Position numbers and translations under genes: made by a program. A DNA stretch of 50,223 nucleotides from positions 1 to 50,223 of the forward strand of contig NZ_JABXKJ010000008.1 in NCBI RefSeq assembly GCF_017115085.1, in the 5' to 3' direction. The stretch comes from Nostoc sp. NMS7. GTDB taxonomy: Bacteria; Cyanobacteriota; Cyanobacteriia; Cyanobacteriales; Nostocaceae. Numbering within the stretch: position 1 is the stretch's first letter; each line of letters starts with the position of its first letter. Positions 16,748 to 24,369 of this stretch are shown in pieces. The notes under the pieces are model-generated. The model ran no database searches and had not been told where the DNA came from. It saw only the letters and a program-made list of their open reading frames with translations.

Positions 16748-17855
16748 TGCAATCCAAAATCAATACACGCCAGATTACGTTTCTCCTCCTGGGGAGACTC
16801 TTCAAGAAATCCTTGAAGAGCGGGGTATGTCCCAAGCTGAACTGGCGGAACGTACAGGAAGACCTAAAAAAACAATTAACGAAATCATCAATGCCAAAGC
16901 AGCTATTACTCCGGAAACAGCATTGCAGTTAGAGCGTGTATTTAATATCCCAGCTAGTTTTTGGAACAACCGCGAACGACGATACCGAGAATTTTTAGCG
17001 CAACAGGATGAATTTGATCGCTTAGAAAAGCAAGTAGCATGGCTTAAAGGAATTCCTGTTACAGCCATGATTAAGTCTGGCTGGATTCGGCACTATCAGG
17101 ACAAAGTTGAACAATTGCGGGAAGTGCTAAATTTTTTCGCCGTCGCCTCCCCTGAACAATGGGAGGGAATATGGTGTAGTACTCATGTGGATTTTCGGAA
17201 ATCCCAGGCTTTTCAAAGTCAGCCTGGTGCAATGGCCGCTTGGCTGCGTCAAGGAGAAATTGAAGCTGCTGAGATTTCTTGTGCTACCTATGATGCAAAT
17301 AAGTTTAGGGAGGCACTGCTACAAGTCCGCGCTCTCACGATGAAATCACCACAGGTTTTTCAACCAGAATTAGTGCGACTGTGTGCTGAAACAGGTGTGG
17401 CTGTGGTTTTTATACCGGAACTTCCCAAGACAAGAGCCTGTGGAGCAACACGCTGGTTAAATCCTCAGAAAGCGCTGATTCAACTCAGCCTGCGGCATAA
17501 AACTGATGACCATTTATGGTTTGCTTTCTTCCATGAATCTGGTCATATTCTGCTGCATGGTAAGCGTGATGTCTTCCTGGAAGGGAAAGGTGTTGCTGCT
17601 GTTGAGGATTTAGCGAAGGAGGAAGAAGCAAACAAATTCGCTGCGGACATACTTATCCCCCCTATTGAGTTGAAGCGATTTCTAGCTTCAGGTCAACAAC
17701 GCACTAAAGTGTGCATTGAGCAGTTTGCTGCTGAAATTGGCATTGCACCAGGGATTGTAGTTGGCAGACTCCAGCATGATGGAATTTTACTGCCTAGTCA
17801 CTGCAACGACCTAAAGCGCCGATTTGAGTGGGTTTTAGATGAGCCGGAAAGCTAA
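16740..17855 (+). CDS. HigA-like antitoxin fused to ImmA/IrrE-type metalloprotease domain
   Basis: A 371-residue antitoxin/regulator. Residues about 18-75 are a helix-turn-helix of the HigA/VapI kind (PGETLQEILEERGMSQAELA, TGRPKKTINEIINAKAAITP). The C-terminal part has the zinc-protease motif H265-E-S-G-H269 and the downstream EEEANKFAADILIPP typical of ImmA/IrrE (DUF955) proteins. A protease domain on the antitoxin could let it respond to a signal by cleaving a regulator, possibly itself. The start overlaps the toxin stop by 8 bp. The fold assignment is solid; the protease role is inferred. Confidence 0.8.
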   Translation: MSNAIQNQYTPDYVSPPGETLQEILEERGMSQAELAERTGRPKKTINEIINAKAAITPETALQLERVFNIPASFWNNRERRYREFLAQQDEFDRLEKQVAWLKGIPVTAMIKSGWIRHYQDKVEQLREVLNFFAVASPEQWEGIWCSTHVDFRKSQAFQSQPGAMAAWLRQGEIEAAEISCATYDANKFREALLQVRALTMKSPQVFQPELVRLCAETGVAVVFIPELPKTRACGATRWLNPQKALIQLSLRHKTDDHLWFAFFHESGHILLHGKRDVFLEGKGVAAVEDLAKEEEANKFAADILIPPIELKRFLASGQQRTKVCIEQFAAEIGIAPGIVVGRLQHDGILLPSHCNDLKRRFEWVLDEPES

Positions 17856-17961
17856 TCATTCGATTGTCAGCAGAGTTAATCTATGTCTAAGTTATAACAG
17901 TAAGCAAATTATGTAAGAAGCAAGTATAGACTGAGAGTAGGTTATCGACTAAGTAACTTCC

Positions 17962-18216
17962 GTGGCTCACTCTCAGTCTCCAGATTCAAACAATTCCGAA
18001 CAAAAAATTGACGAAGCAATCTATCAAATTGCTGATGTCACTAATAAGGTTTTGAACGTCCTCAGCAACAGTACAGATTTTGAAAAATCCGAATTTAATA
18101 ACCTAGATTCTGAAATTCAGCAAGCTGAGAAAGATCAAGTAGAACGAAGAAAAGCTTTAGAGGCAGAAAATGAACGAAAACGGCAACAACTTGCTCGAAA
18201 GTGGAAACGTTACTAA
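17962..18216 (+). CDS. Small coiled-coil hypothetical protein
   Basis: An 84-codon frame from a GTG. The N-terminus is polar. Residues about 45-80 are strongly helical and charged (EIQQAEKDQVERRKALEAEN), ending in RKWKRY. The last 47 bp overlap the start of the next frame, so the two genes look translationally coupled. I do not recognise the family. It is probably the small partner of the following gene. Confidence 0.5.
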   Translation: MAHSQSPDSNNSEQKIDEAIYQIADVTNKVLNVLSNSTDFEKSEFNNLDSEIQQAEKDQVERRKALEAENERKRQQLARKWKRY

Positions 18217-19078
18217 TCCAAGACACTTCATTTATTTAGATCGTAACCGTCTTTTTTCTTACACTGCTCAACTGTCAGATGGATTACCACAATTACGACA
18301 TTTTCTAGAAAGTGTTAGCCAGAGTAATATAGATAATCCAGTTGAGCATTATACCGAAGGCGTTAAATAACTTTCAAATGAAGCAGAAGGTAGTTTAGGA
18401 GCAAAAGGATTCGGAGGTTCTGTAGGTGGTAAAAGAAACAACAAAAATATCCAAAAGAAAAGCCTTAAACAAGGAGGATCTACTGCCAAGTTCGAGTCTC
18501 TGCAAACCTTGTCTCAGGATAAAGCTGAACACGATAACCTTTACTTAGTTTTAGAAAAAGATTTAGTCGATGCTGGTTTATTACACGAAGTTGTCAAAGG
18601 AAGCCCATTTCCAAATCCTTGCCCCCCTCTAATCAAAATCACAGGAGTAGCACGCTTCTTTGACTGGGAATCGGTAATCCAAATGTTGGAACAACCTGAC
18701 TTTTTATGGAGCGTTCTTGATCAGCAAGGGCGTCAAGTCTGGGGAAATGATAAAAATAAGCTTAAGGTTTTTGCTCAGTTAACTCGAACCTTTTACATGG
18801 GCCCATTGACTATTAGTATGCAAATCGATGGTTTAAACTTATGTGCATCTCTTGAGCCAAGCCATCTTTGTATGACGCTTAATCAGCTAAGAGCAGGATA
18901 TGTACTATCAGGTGATGTTGAACTCACTATAGTAGGTTTTACTCCCAAACGACCATTGCAATCAAATAGCTTTCCTGGCATTGTTGGACAGTTTAACCTA
19001 CAAGAATTTTTTCAGATTTTTTTAGGACAGGTAGATTTTATGGTTGACCCTTTAGCTATCTATGGAACGGTAATTTAA
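18170..19078 (+). pseudogene. DUF6414-like protein interrupted by a stop codon
   Basis: One reading frame of 302 sense codons is split by a single TAA at 18368-18370. The first part reads NPRHFIYLDRNRLFSYTAQL, and the frame continues past the stop with SNEAEGSLGAKGFGGSVGG and the larger C-terminal part (LYLVLEKDLVDAGLLHEV). The phrase FIYLD..RLFSY.AQL resembles proteins grouped as DUF6414, a tentative match. The second half could restart at an internal codon near 18509 to give 189 residues. The gene sits between a toxin-antitoxin pair and a recombinase, in what looks like a defence island. A sequencing error at the stop is possible. Confidence 0.5.
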
Positions 19079-19122
19079 GCCAAATTGCAGAGAATGATGA
19101 ATCTGTATATTAGGCAGTGATG

Positions 19123-20052
19123 TTAAACTCGTGGCAAATGCAAAGCACTACTGTCACCGGGGCGTATGTGAATATAACCTGCCGTTGTGGAAATATCAGC
19201 GTGGCCCATTGTTTGCTGGATTAACGGAACTGGAGTACGCATCTCAGCATTGTGCGTCGCATGGCTGTGCCTGAGCCAATGACAACTAACTTTCTCCATC
19301 AGCCCCGCCCGTTCTGCTGCATCTTTAATAATAGGATCAACATTTTGACGATGGAGCGGCTTATTTTTCCCGTTGCGGCTCTTGAAGACATAGGCATCTT
19401 TCGGCGCGTCTCCTCTGTAATTTATCAATTCCTGCCACAGATATTCCGGCAGTAAAATATGACGGGACTTGTCGCCTTTACCCACAACGGTAATTTGTCC
19501 GGTCAGATCGCGTGGTGTAAAGTCCTTCCATCTCAAACCTACCAACTCCGACACCCGCAACCCAGCCACGTATAAAAGCTTCAATATCAACAAATCCCTA
19601 ATCTGTTGACCTTTATAACGATACTTGGCTCGTTCGGTGAGGCGAATCATCAAAGCGATATCAGTTAAAGTCAGAACTTTAGAGTGCAATCGCTGGTCAA
19701 GTTTTTTTAACTTAATCGCAGCACCGGGGTTTACCTTGATGTAACCAGTTTTGTAAGCAAAGGAAAGCAGACTTTTGACCGCCGCCATATAAGTTTTGAT
19801 AGTAGGCGCTGCCAATCCCCGGTTATGCAAATGTTCAGAAAACTCCACCATATCTTCAACAGTCGTGTGAGCGATCGCCTTCCCCACCCCTGCCAAAAAT
19901 CCTGTGAACTGCACCGCATAGCGCAGATAACATTTTTGGGTACTTTGCGGCTTATCGTGCAGCCACAGTTGAACTAAGCGCTGTTGGGCATCAACCGGCG
20001 CTAAATGGGATAATTGCTTCCCTCTGGGTTTAACTACGACTACTGGTGTCAT
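19123..20052 (-). CDS. Xer-like tyrosine recombinase
   Basis: A 309-residue site-specific recombinase/integrase. The catalytic set is complete: R166 (AGLRVSELVGLRW), K192 (VVGKGDKSRHI), H258-x-x-R261 (HWLRHSHATH), H284 (MGHADISTT) and nucleophile Y293 (AGYIHI). The N-terminal SAM-like core-binding domain is present (QSTQKCYLRYAVQF, TIKTYMAAVKSLLSFAY). The length and motif spacing are those of XerC/XerD-type enzymes. Likely roles are resolving plasmid multimers or moving the neighbouring accessory genes. It points away from the TIR gene. No att or dif-like site could be identified by eye. Confidence 0.85.
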   Translation of the reverse strand: MTPVVVVKPRGKQLSHLAPVDAQQRLVQLWLHDKPQSTQKCYLRYAVQFTGFLAGVGKAIAHTTVEDMVEFSEHLHNRGLAAPTIKTYMAAVKSLLSFAYKTGYIKVNPGAAIKLKKLDQRLHSKVLTLTDIALMIRLTERAKYRYKGQQIRDLLILKLLYVAGLRVSELVGLRWKDFTPRDLTGQITVVGKGDKSRHILLPEYLWQELINYRGDAPKDAYVFKSRNGKNKPLHRQNVDPIIKDAAERAGLMEKVSCHWLRHSHATHNAEMRTPVPLIQQTMGHADISTTAGYIHIRPGDSSALHLPRV

Positions 20053-20597
20053 AATTCTCGCGGATCTGAAACAGACAAAAGACTAATTTTGTCTCCTTCA
20101 TACACATACAGCTGTTCGGTAACAACCAAAAGCATTTCTACTAATTTCTTTACCATTCCCCTGATATCAATTCCCCAAAACTGCTTTTTCTACAACCACA
20201 ACCCATATTTAAGTATTTTTATTGCTGGACTTGGGTGTATTAAGTATCTCTCCCAAGCCTTAGCCAATGTCCACTTCGGACTGTAAATCAGCGTTATGTT
20301 AAGCGCCTGAAATGACCAAATATCATAATTTACATTATGGTTAATTTGTATAGTGCGTAAGTCCTACCATTATTAAGGTACGAAGACGCAAAGGCTAATA
20401 TTCTCTTTGTGTCAGTCTTTAGCAAGATATGGTGATCATTTTTAATTTAATGGGTATCATAGTGTCAGAAATTTTATTGAAATGAAAGTTTTGTGGTGCG
20501 GACAAGACACCCACCATGCTATGCAAGTTCAATACTAATTAGCTGATCACCTTTAAGTTAACCAGCCATCGACAAGAACAGTAAGTTTCTATTTCTT
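20053..20597. other. Intergenic before the TIR gene
   Basis: About 545 bp. I see no convincing gene; a plus-strand frame overlapping the recombinase start lacks protein-like features. TGCGTAAGTCCT at 20354-20365 has an inverted partner after the TIR gene. The promoter of the TIR gene should lie here. Confidence 0.45.
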
Positions 20598-21485
20598 ATG
20601 CTTAATGCACCAATTTTTGTCAGTTACCGAAGAGCAGATAGTGCTGCCGAAACTGGACGTTTGCACAGTAGTATTCTTCGGGAACTGGGAAGAGATACCG
20701 TATTTATGGATACGTCTTCTATTGAACCTGGAACAGAATGGTCAAAAGAGTTGGAAGAGGCTTTGCAAAAAGCTCAAATTGTCATAGTAGTCATAGGTAC
20801 TGAATGGATTCGGATTAGTGATGAATTTGGGTTCCGTCGTATAGATCAAGAAGATGATTGGGTTCGTCGTGAGATTGAGTTTGCACTTCGTGAGGATAAA
20901 AAATTACTACCGTTGTTGGTTAGAGATGCCAAAATGCCTCCCTCTAATAAGTTGCCTACATCAATTAGCGCCTTAACTCGAAGGCAGGCAGTAGATATTC
21001 GGGATGCATATTGGGATCATGACATCAAGCTTGTACTTGAGCAATTAAGATTAGTTACTGATCAAAATAAGAAGAGTAAACGTTCCCTTACAGGCAAGAA
21101 TCTTTGGGGAATCTATCCCACTCCTGATCCAGAACAACCAGAACCAATTAGTAACGATAAACTTCAGATTGCACTCAGTAGTAACTTATCGAAGTGGGAA
21201 AAAGTAGTTAGTCCGCTCCCTGAAGATCCAACTAAAGTGCGTGTTGAAATTTTTCGCCAGTACAACTTTAAAACTTTCCGCCATGCCATCGAATTTATGA
21301 ATCAGGTTGCACCTGGATGTGATATTGCACTCCACCATCCTCGATGGGAAAATGTTTGGCAAACAGTTAGAGTCTATCTAACAACTTGGGATATTGGTCA
21401 TCAAATCTCTGATCGAGATATTCAGTTAGCAAAATATTTTGATAAAGCTTTTTCTGATTTTCCTGGAGCAAAGCTAGATAGCTAG
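20598..21485 (+). CDS. TIR domain fused to pterin-4a-carbinolamine dehydratase-like domain
   Basis: A 295-residue two-domain protein. Residues 5-150 are a bacterial TIR domain: PIFVSYRRADS, VFMDTSSIEPGTEW, ELEEALQKAQIVIVVIGTEW, DWVRREIEFALRED, LLPLLVRDAKMP. Many such domains cleave NAD+ or make cyclic ADP-ribose signals; the catalytic acid is probably within E51-E54. Residues 195-285 match the PCD/DCoH fold: W..V...LPED, FKTFRHAIEFMNQVA, and the active-site signature D242-x3-H246-H247-P248-x5-W254-x9-W264. These enzymes dehydrate 4a-hydroxy-tetrahydropterins or act as dimerisation modules. The region lies in a defence-like island. A role in phage defence sensing a pterin is inference. Confidence 0.8.
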   Translation: MLNAPIFVSYRRADSAAETGRLHSSILRELGRDTVFMDTSSIEPGTEWSKELEEALQKAQIVIVVIGTEWIRISDEFGFRRIDQEDDWVRREIEFALREDKKLLPLLVRDAKMPPSNKLPTSISALTRRQAVDIRDAYWDHDIKLVLEQLRLVTDQNKKSKRSLTGKNLWGIYPTPDPEQPEPISNDKLQIALSSNLSKWEKVVSPLPEDPTKVRVEIFRQYNFKTFRHAIEFMNQVAPGCDIALHHPRWENVWQTVRVYLTTWDIGHQISDRDIQLAKYFDKAFSDFPGAKLDS

Positions 21486-21802
21486 GGCACGACCAAAACA
21501 GAACTTACGCATTGACAAATTAGACAACAAGTGCAGTATGTAAAAGAAGAAAAAATATGCGATGCCTGCGGCGGGCGGAGTCAGAGATATTCACAGATTT
21601 ATAGCCAAATAAGGTGTGCCTGATGATAGTGAGTTAGCAAAAACTGTATTTGTCCAACCCTATATATAAATTGCCCAAGTTCAAGCCTAGAGTAACAGCC
21701 ACTACCTATGGCAGAGCTTTTATTACCCTCCACCAAAATCATCAGTAACCCGCGATCAGAGAATAATCTCTATAGCTATTCCAAAAATACACACTTATGG
21801 AA
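21486..21802. other. Intergenic with inverted repeats
   Basis: About 317 bp. AGAACTTACGCA (21500-21511) is the inverted partner of TGCGTAAGTCCT at 20354. GCGATGCCTGCGGCGGGCGG (21559) is a dispersed repeat. The site ATTCCA-N14-TGGAAT (21778-21803) belongs to the TGTGTATA motif family. No gene is seen. Confidence 0.5.
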
Positions 21803-22207
21803 TTAGTTTAATACTGCCAGGGCTTCCTTGATTTTATCTTTAATAACTCCACCCTTAGCGGGTAGTGGTAACGCCTCATCAAGTAGCTTAACAACCTTTT
21901 TTAGTTTGCCCCGTATCTGCTTAAGTTCTTTCTGTAAATCTGCAATCTTCTCAAACGTGTTAGGAACTTCTTGAACTGCTACCAGATGACCCTCTCTAAT
22001 CTGGCGTACCACTTCATCAATTTTAGCGCTGGCACTCTTATGCTTTTGGAGCCATTTTACGGTTTCCTCAAATAAGGTAAAGTTGTGCCGGACTTTTGGT
22101 TTCTTCCCCTGCATAAGCGAAGAAGGCCCCAACCTTAAATTCTCCTTGGAATTTGGGTGTAGAGTCCTTTTCTCCTTGCCAATAGTTCCACGCTTTAGTT
22201 TGCTCAT
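21803..22207 (-). CDS. Small basic protein beside parA, possibly a partition or regulatory protein
   Basis: A 134-residue basic protein. The N-terminus is Lys/Arg-rich (MSKLKRGTIGKEKRT). A central segment (KVRHNFTLFEETVKWLQKHK) could be a ribbon-helix-helix-like or other DNA-binding element. The C-terminal half is a coiled coil (EVPNTFEKIADLQKELKQIR). A TGTGTATA-type site begins 2 bp upstream of its ATG and a second lies about 60 bp further, suggesting autoregulation. It diverges from parA. The family is not recognised. Confidence 0.55.
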   Translation of the reverse strand: MSKLKRGTIGKEKRTLHPNSKENLRLGPSSLMQGKKPKVRHNFTLFEETVKWLQKHKSASAKIDEVVRQIREGHLVAVQEVPNTFEKIADLQKELKQIRGKLKKVVKLLDEALPLPAKGGVIKDKIKEALAVLN

Positions 22208-22208
22208 G

Positions 22209-22291
22209 TTCCATTAGTGTGTATATTTGGATAAGTCCATTTTAGCGTAGTTTCAAATATCTGTTATCTAAAAGTGTGTATAACTGGATAA
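22209..22291. promoter_or_regulatory. Two TGTGTATA-type sites between divergent genes
   Basis: TTCCATTAGTGTGTATATTTGGATAAG (given in parts: TTCCATTAGTG then TGTATATTTGGATAAG, 22209-22235) and CTAAAAGTGTGTATAACTGGATAAG at 22267-22291. Both share AGTGTGTATA and TGGATAAG. Related sites occur at 21778-21803, 31241-31266 and 31345-31370. They look like operators or centromere sites for a protein encoded on this plasmid. Confidence 0.5.
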
Positions 22292-22333
22292 GCGTTTACA
22301 AGAAAATTGAGGGCTGAGGGCAGGCTAAAGCTA

Positions 22334-22416
22334 AAAAGCTAATTTTGTAAAAAGCTAATTAGCTAAATTTAGTATTTGACAAAATAATCAAATGACTCTA
22401 AGTTAAATAGCTAATT
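22334..22416. promoter_or_regulatory. AGCTAATT direct repeats before parA
   Basis: AGCTAATT occurs at 22337-22344, 22353-22360 and 22409-22416, with AGCTAAATT at 22361. The first two are preceded by AAAA and spaced 16 bp. Repeats directly before a parA gene are often the partition site or the autoregulatory operator. No ParB/KorB-type site was recognised. The assignment is by position. Confidence 0.45.
22376..22404 (+). promoter_or_regulatory. Candidate sigma-70 promoter of parA
   Basis: A perfect -35 box TTGACA (22376-22381) is followed after 17 bp by TAAGTT (22399-22404), a fair -10 box, with the parA ATG at 22431. It overlaps the AGCTAATT repeats, so binding there could control it. Confidence 0.45.
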
Positions 22417-22430
22417 TAATAAATATATTT

Positions 22431-23210
22431 ATGCTGACAATAACCGTAAGCTCCTTGAGTGGCGGTCAGGGCAAGACGACGACATCCCTGTTCCTGGGGC
22501 GGTTGCTATCGCGCCAGGGTTTACCTACCTTGATGCTAGACTCCGACCCCCAACACAATCTCACCACCTATCTAGGTTTCGAGTTAGAACCCAACCAACC
22601 AACCCTATTGGAATTTCTCAAAAAAACAGTCGCACCCGAAGATTGCATTTACCCGACTCAAGACAGCGACAATTTATTTTTAATCCCGTCCGACGACCAA
22701 CTCGATACCGTACAAGATTATTTATCTAACAGTGGAGTTGGTGCAACCTTACTCAAGCGGCGATTGGAAGCCATCAGCAAAATATTCAAAGTGTGCATAA
22801 TTGATGCCCCACCTCAGCGATCGCAAATTTGTTTAACAGTGATCGGCGCAGCAGATTTTTTGATTATCCCCGCAGAGGCATCAGTTAAAGGTTACGGTTC
22901 CCTCGTGCGGACGCTCGACTTATTGAACGGCTTGCAAGATGTTGGTGCAACGGATGCCCAAGTATTAGGTGTTTTACCGTTCCGCGATCGCTGGTTTGGT
23001 AAAACGCAAGCGCAAGAAAGTCGGGCTGCTGTAGATGGTATGCGTGACGAAGTGGGCGAGGGGTTGGTTTTACCTTCAATCCGCGAGTCAGAACGCTATA
23101 AACAAGCTATCAACAAACGTACAACCCTCTCGCAGTTGGGATATAACGACTTGGAATATCCATTTGAAATTTTAGTTGAAAAAATTCGCACTTCACTTGG
23201 GGGTAAATAA
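22431..23210 (+). CDS. parA: ParA-type partition ATPase
   Basis: A 259-residue Walker-type ATPase that distributes plasmid copies by forming gradients on the nucleoid. The deviant Walker A is SSLSGGQGKTTTS (residues 10-17); MLDSDPQHNLTTYLG and VCIIDAPPQ supply the A' and B motifs. The short N-terminus without a helix-turn-helix marks it as the small (type Ib-like) form. The next gene starts 1 bp after its stop and is the likely DNA-binding partner. Repeats and a promoter lie directly upstream. The call is firm. Confidence 0.85.
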   Translation: MLTITVSSLSGGQGKTTTSLFLGRLLSRQGLPTLMLDSDPQHNLTTYLGFELEPNQPTLLEFLKKTVAPEDCIYPTQDSDNLFLIPSDDQLDTVQDYLSNSGVGATLLKRRLEAISKIFKVCIIDAPPQRSQICLTVIGAADFLIIPAEASVKGYGSLVRTLDLLNGLQDVGATDAQVLGVLPFRDRWFGKTQAQESRAAVDGMRDEVGEGLVLPSIRESERYKQAINKRTTLSQLGYNDLEYPFEILVEKIRTSLGGK

Positions 23211-23211
23211 A

Positions 23212-23682
23212 ATGTCAGATAACGTACTCAATCAACTACGCAATAAACGTAATCGCCCGACAGTTGAGCCACGCCAGGATGCACTTGTTCCTAAACTACA
23301 ACCCCAAACAAAAGAACAAAACGCACCACAACAAATCACCTCCGTTACAAAACTTGTGAACCCAACTGCTGCATCATCTGACACACTTACCGAACTCCAA
23401 GCCGAACTCGAAAAATATCCCGAAACTCGACGACATTCAGCGATCGTTTTAGAAAAAGACCTCGACCAAGAATTAACACGATTTTGTAAAGACAGGGGAA
23501 TCACAGTTGAGGTATTTCTAGAAGCTGCCTGGACTTTTGCTAGTGCCGATAATGCGCTCGTAGAAGAAATCACCACGGAAGCCAAGCGCCGCTATGACCA
23601 ACGCAAGCGAGTTGGTCAAATTAAACGGTTAATTACAATGTTGAGCAACTCCTCCAAAAAAGATAACGTATCGTCCCAGTGA
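23212..23682 (+). CDS. ParA partner, putative small DNA-binding partition protein
   Basis: A 156-residue protein translated right after parA. The start at ATG 23212 (MSDNVLNQLRNKRNRPT) is preferred over an upstream Met at 23176 because it follows the parA stop by one base. The N-terminal half is Gln/Pro-rich and disordered. The C-terminal half has strand-helix-helix character (SAIVLEKDLDQELTRFCKDR, TVEVFLEAAW), as in ribbon-helix-helix ParB analogues of small plasmids. Position in the operon is the main argument for a centromere-binding role. Confidence 0.6.
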   Translation: MSDNVLNQLRNKRNRPTVEPRQDALVPKLQPQTKEQNAPQQITSVTKLVNPTAASSDTLTELQAELEKYPETRRHSAIVLEKDLDQELTRFCKDRGITVEVFLEAAWTFASADNALVEEITTEAKRRYDQRKRVGQIKRLITMLSNSSKKDNVSSQ

Positions 23683-24369
23683 AAAAGAGGAATAAAATCA
23701 GCGATCGCTAATCAAGTGCTGGTTCGGCTTAAAGAGTAGATTAATTTTATCGGTTTAATTGGGCATTTTAACTATAGGGATTATCTCTAATACCAAATTT
23801 ATGTGAGGCTGCATAGAATAATTCCATCAGCACTACAAGGAGAGTGAGGGAAGCGATCGCCATAGTACCAGTACCACAAGATGGGTCAGATACAGTGCTA
23901 CGTTGCGATCACCCCAGAATTGTGCAGTAGACAAACGCATACTACATCTGTATTATTGATACAAGTCTTAATTACAAATACTACAAGTCTTCAATGATAA
24001 GCAGATTCTCCTCAACCATTAGAAGCTGCTATTAATCTCTCACCATAAATCTTTGAAACGTAGATATAGCAAAGGTTTCCAGACCATCTTGCAGGAAATT
24101 ACACGTATCTCGGCTCAATACGTAAGGGGGATGCCTGTGATCAGAATTACACCCAACCTATTGACAATGGTTAGTTATTCATCAGAGTATTGTAAGTGAT
24201 TTAACGGTTCTCAAGGTAATTTTTGCTTACAAAGTCAAATCCGTTGACTAGCTGACATTAAAAAACCATTATCAATACAACTCGTAATTGTAAGCCTTGT
24301 AATTCGTGATTAAACTTCATAATTACGAATTACAAGGCTTACAAACGCTCTAATTCACGGTATATATCT
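23683..24369. other. Intergenic before terpene cassette, with long hairpin
   Basis: About 690 bp. No reading frame is convincing. It contains GCGATCGC sites, direct repeats of TACAAGTCTT (about 23960 and 23980) and a long inverted repeat at 24288-24344 just before the cyclase gene. The promoter of the cassette must be here, but no clear boxes stand out. Confidence 0.5.
24288..24344. promoter_or_regulatory. 20-bp inverted repeat upstream of the terpene cyclase gene
   Basis: Arms 24288-24307 (TTGTAAGCCTTGTAATTCGT) and 24325-24344 are perfectly complementary with a 17-bp spacer, ending 25 bp before the cyclase ATG. As RNA it would form a strong 20-bp stem in the leader. It could control expression, be a protein-binding site, or be a small mobile relic. 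The symmetry is certain; the role is unknown. Confidence 0.6.

Noticed and set aside
20014..20286. Plus-strand open frame of 90 codons overlapping the recombinase start
   Set aside because: The composition is irregular, no family pattern or ribosome-binding site is visible, and it overlaps the recombinase 5' end in antisense.
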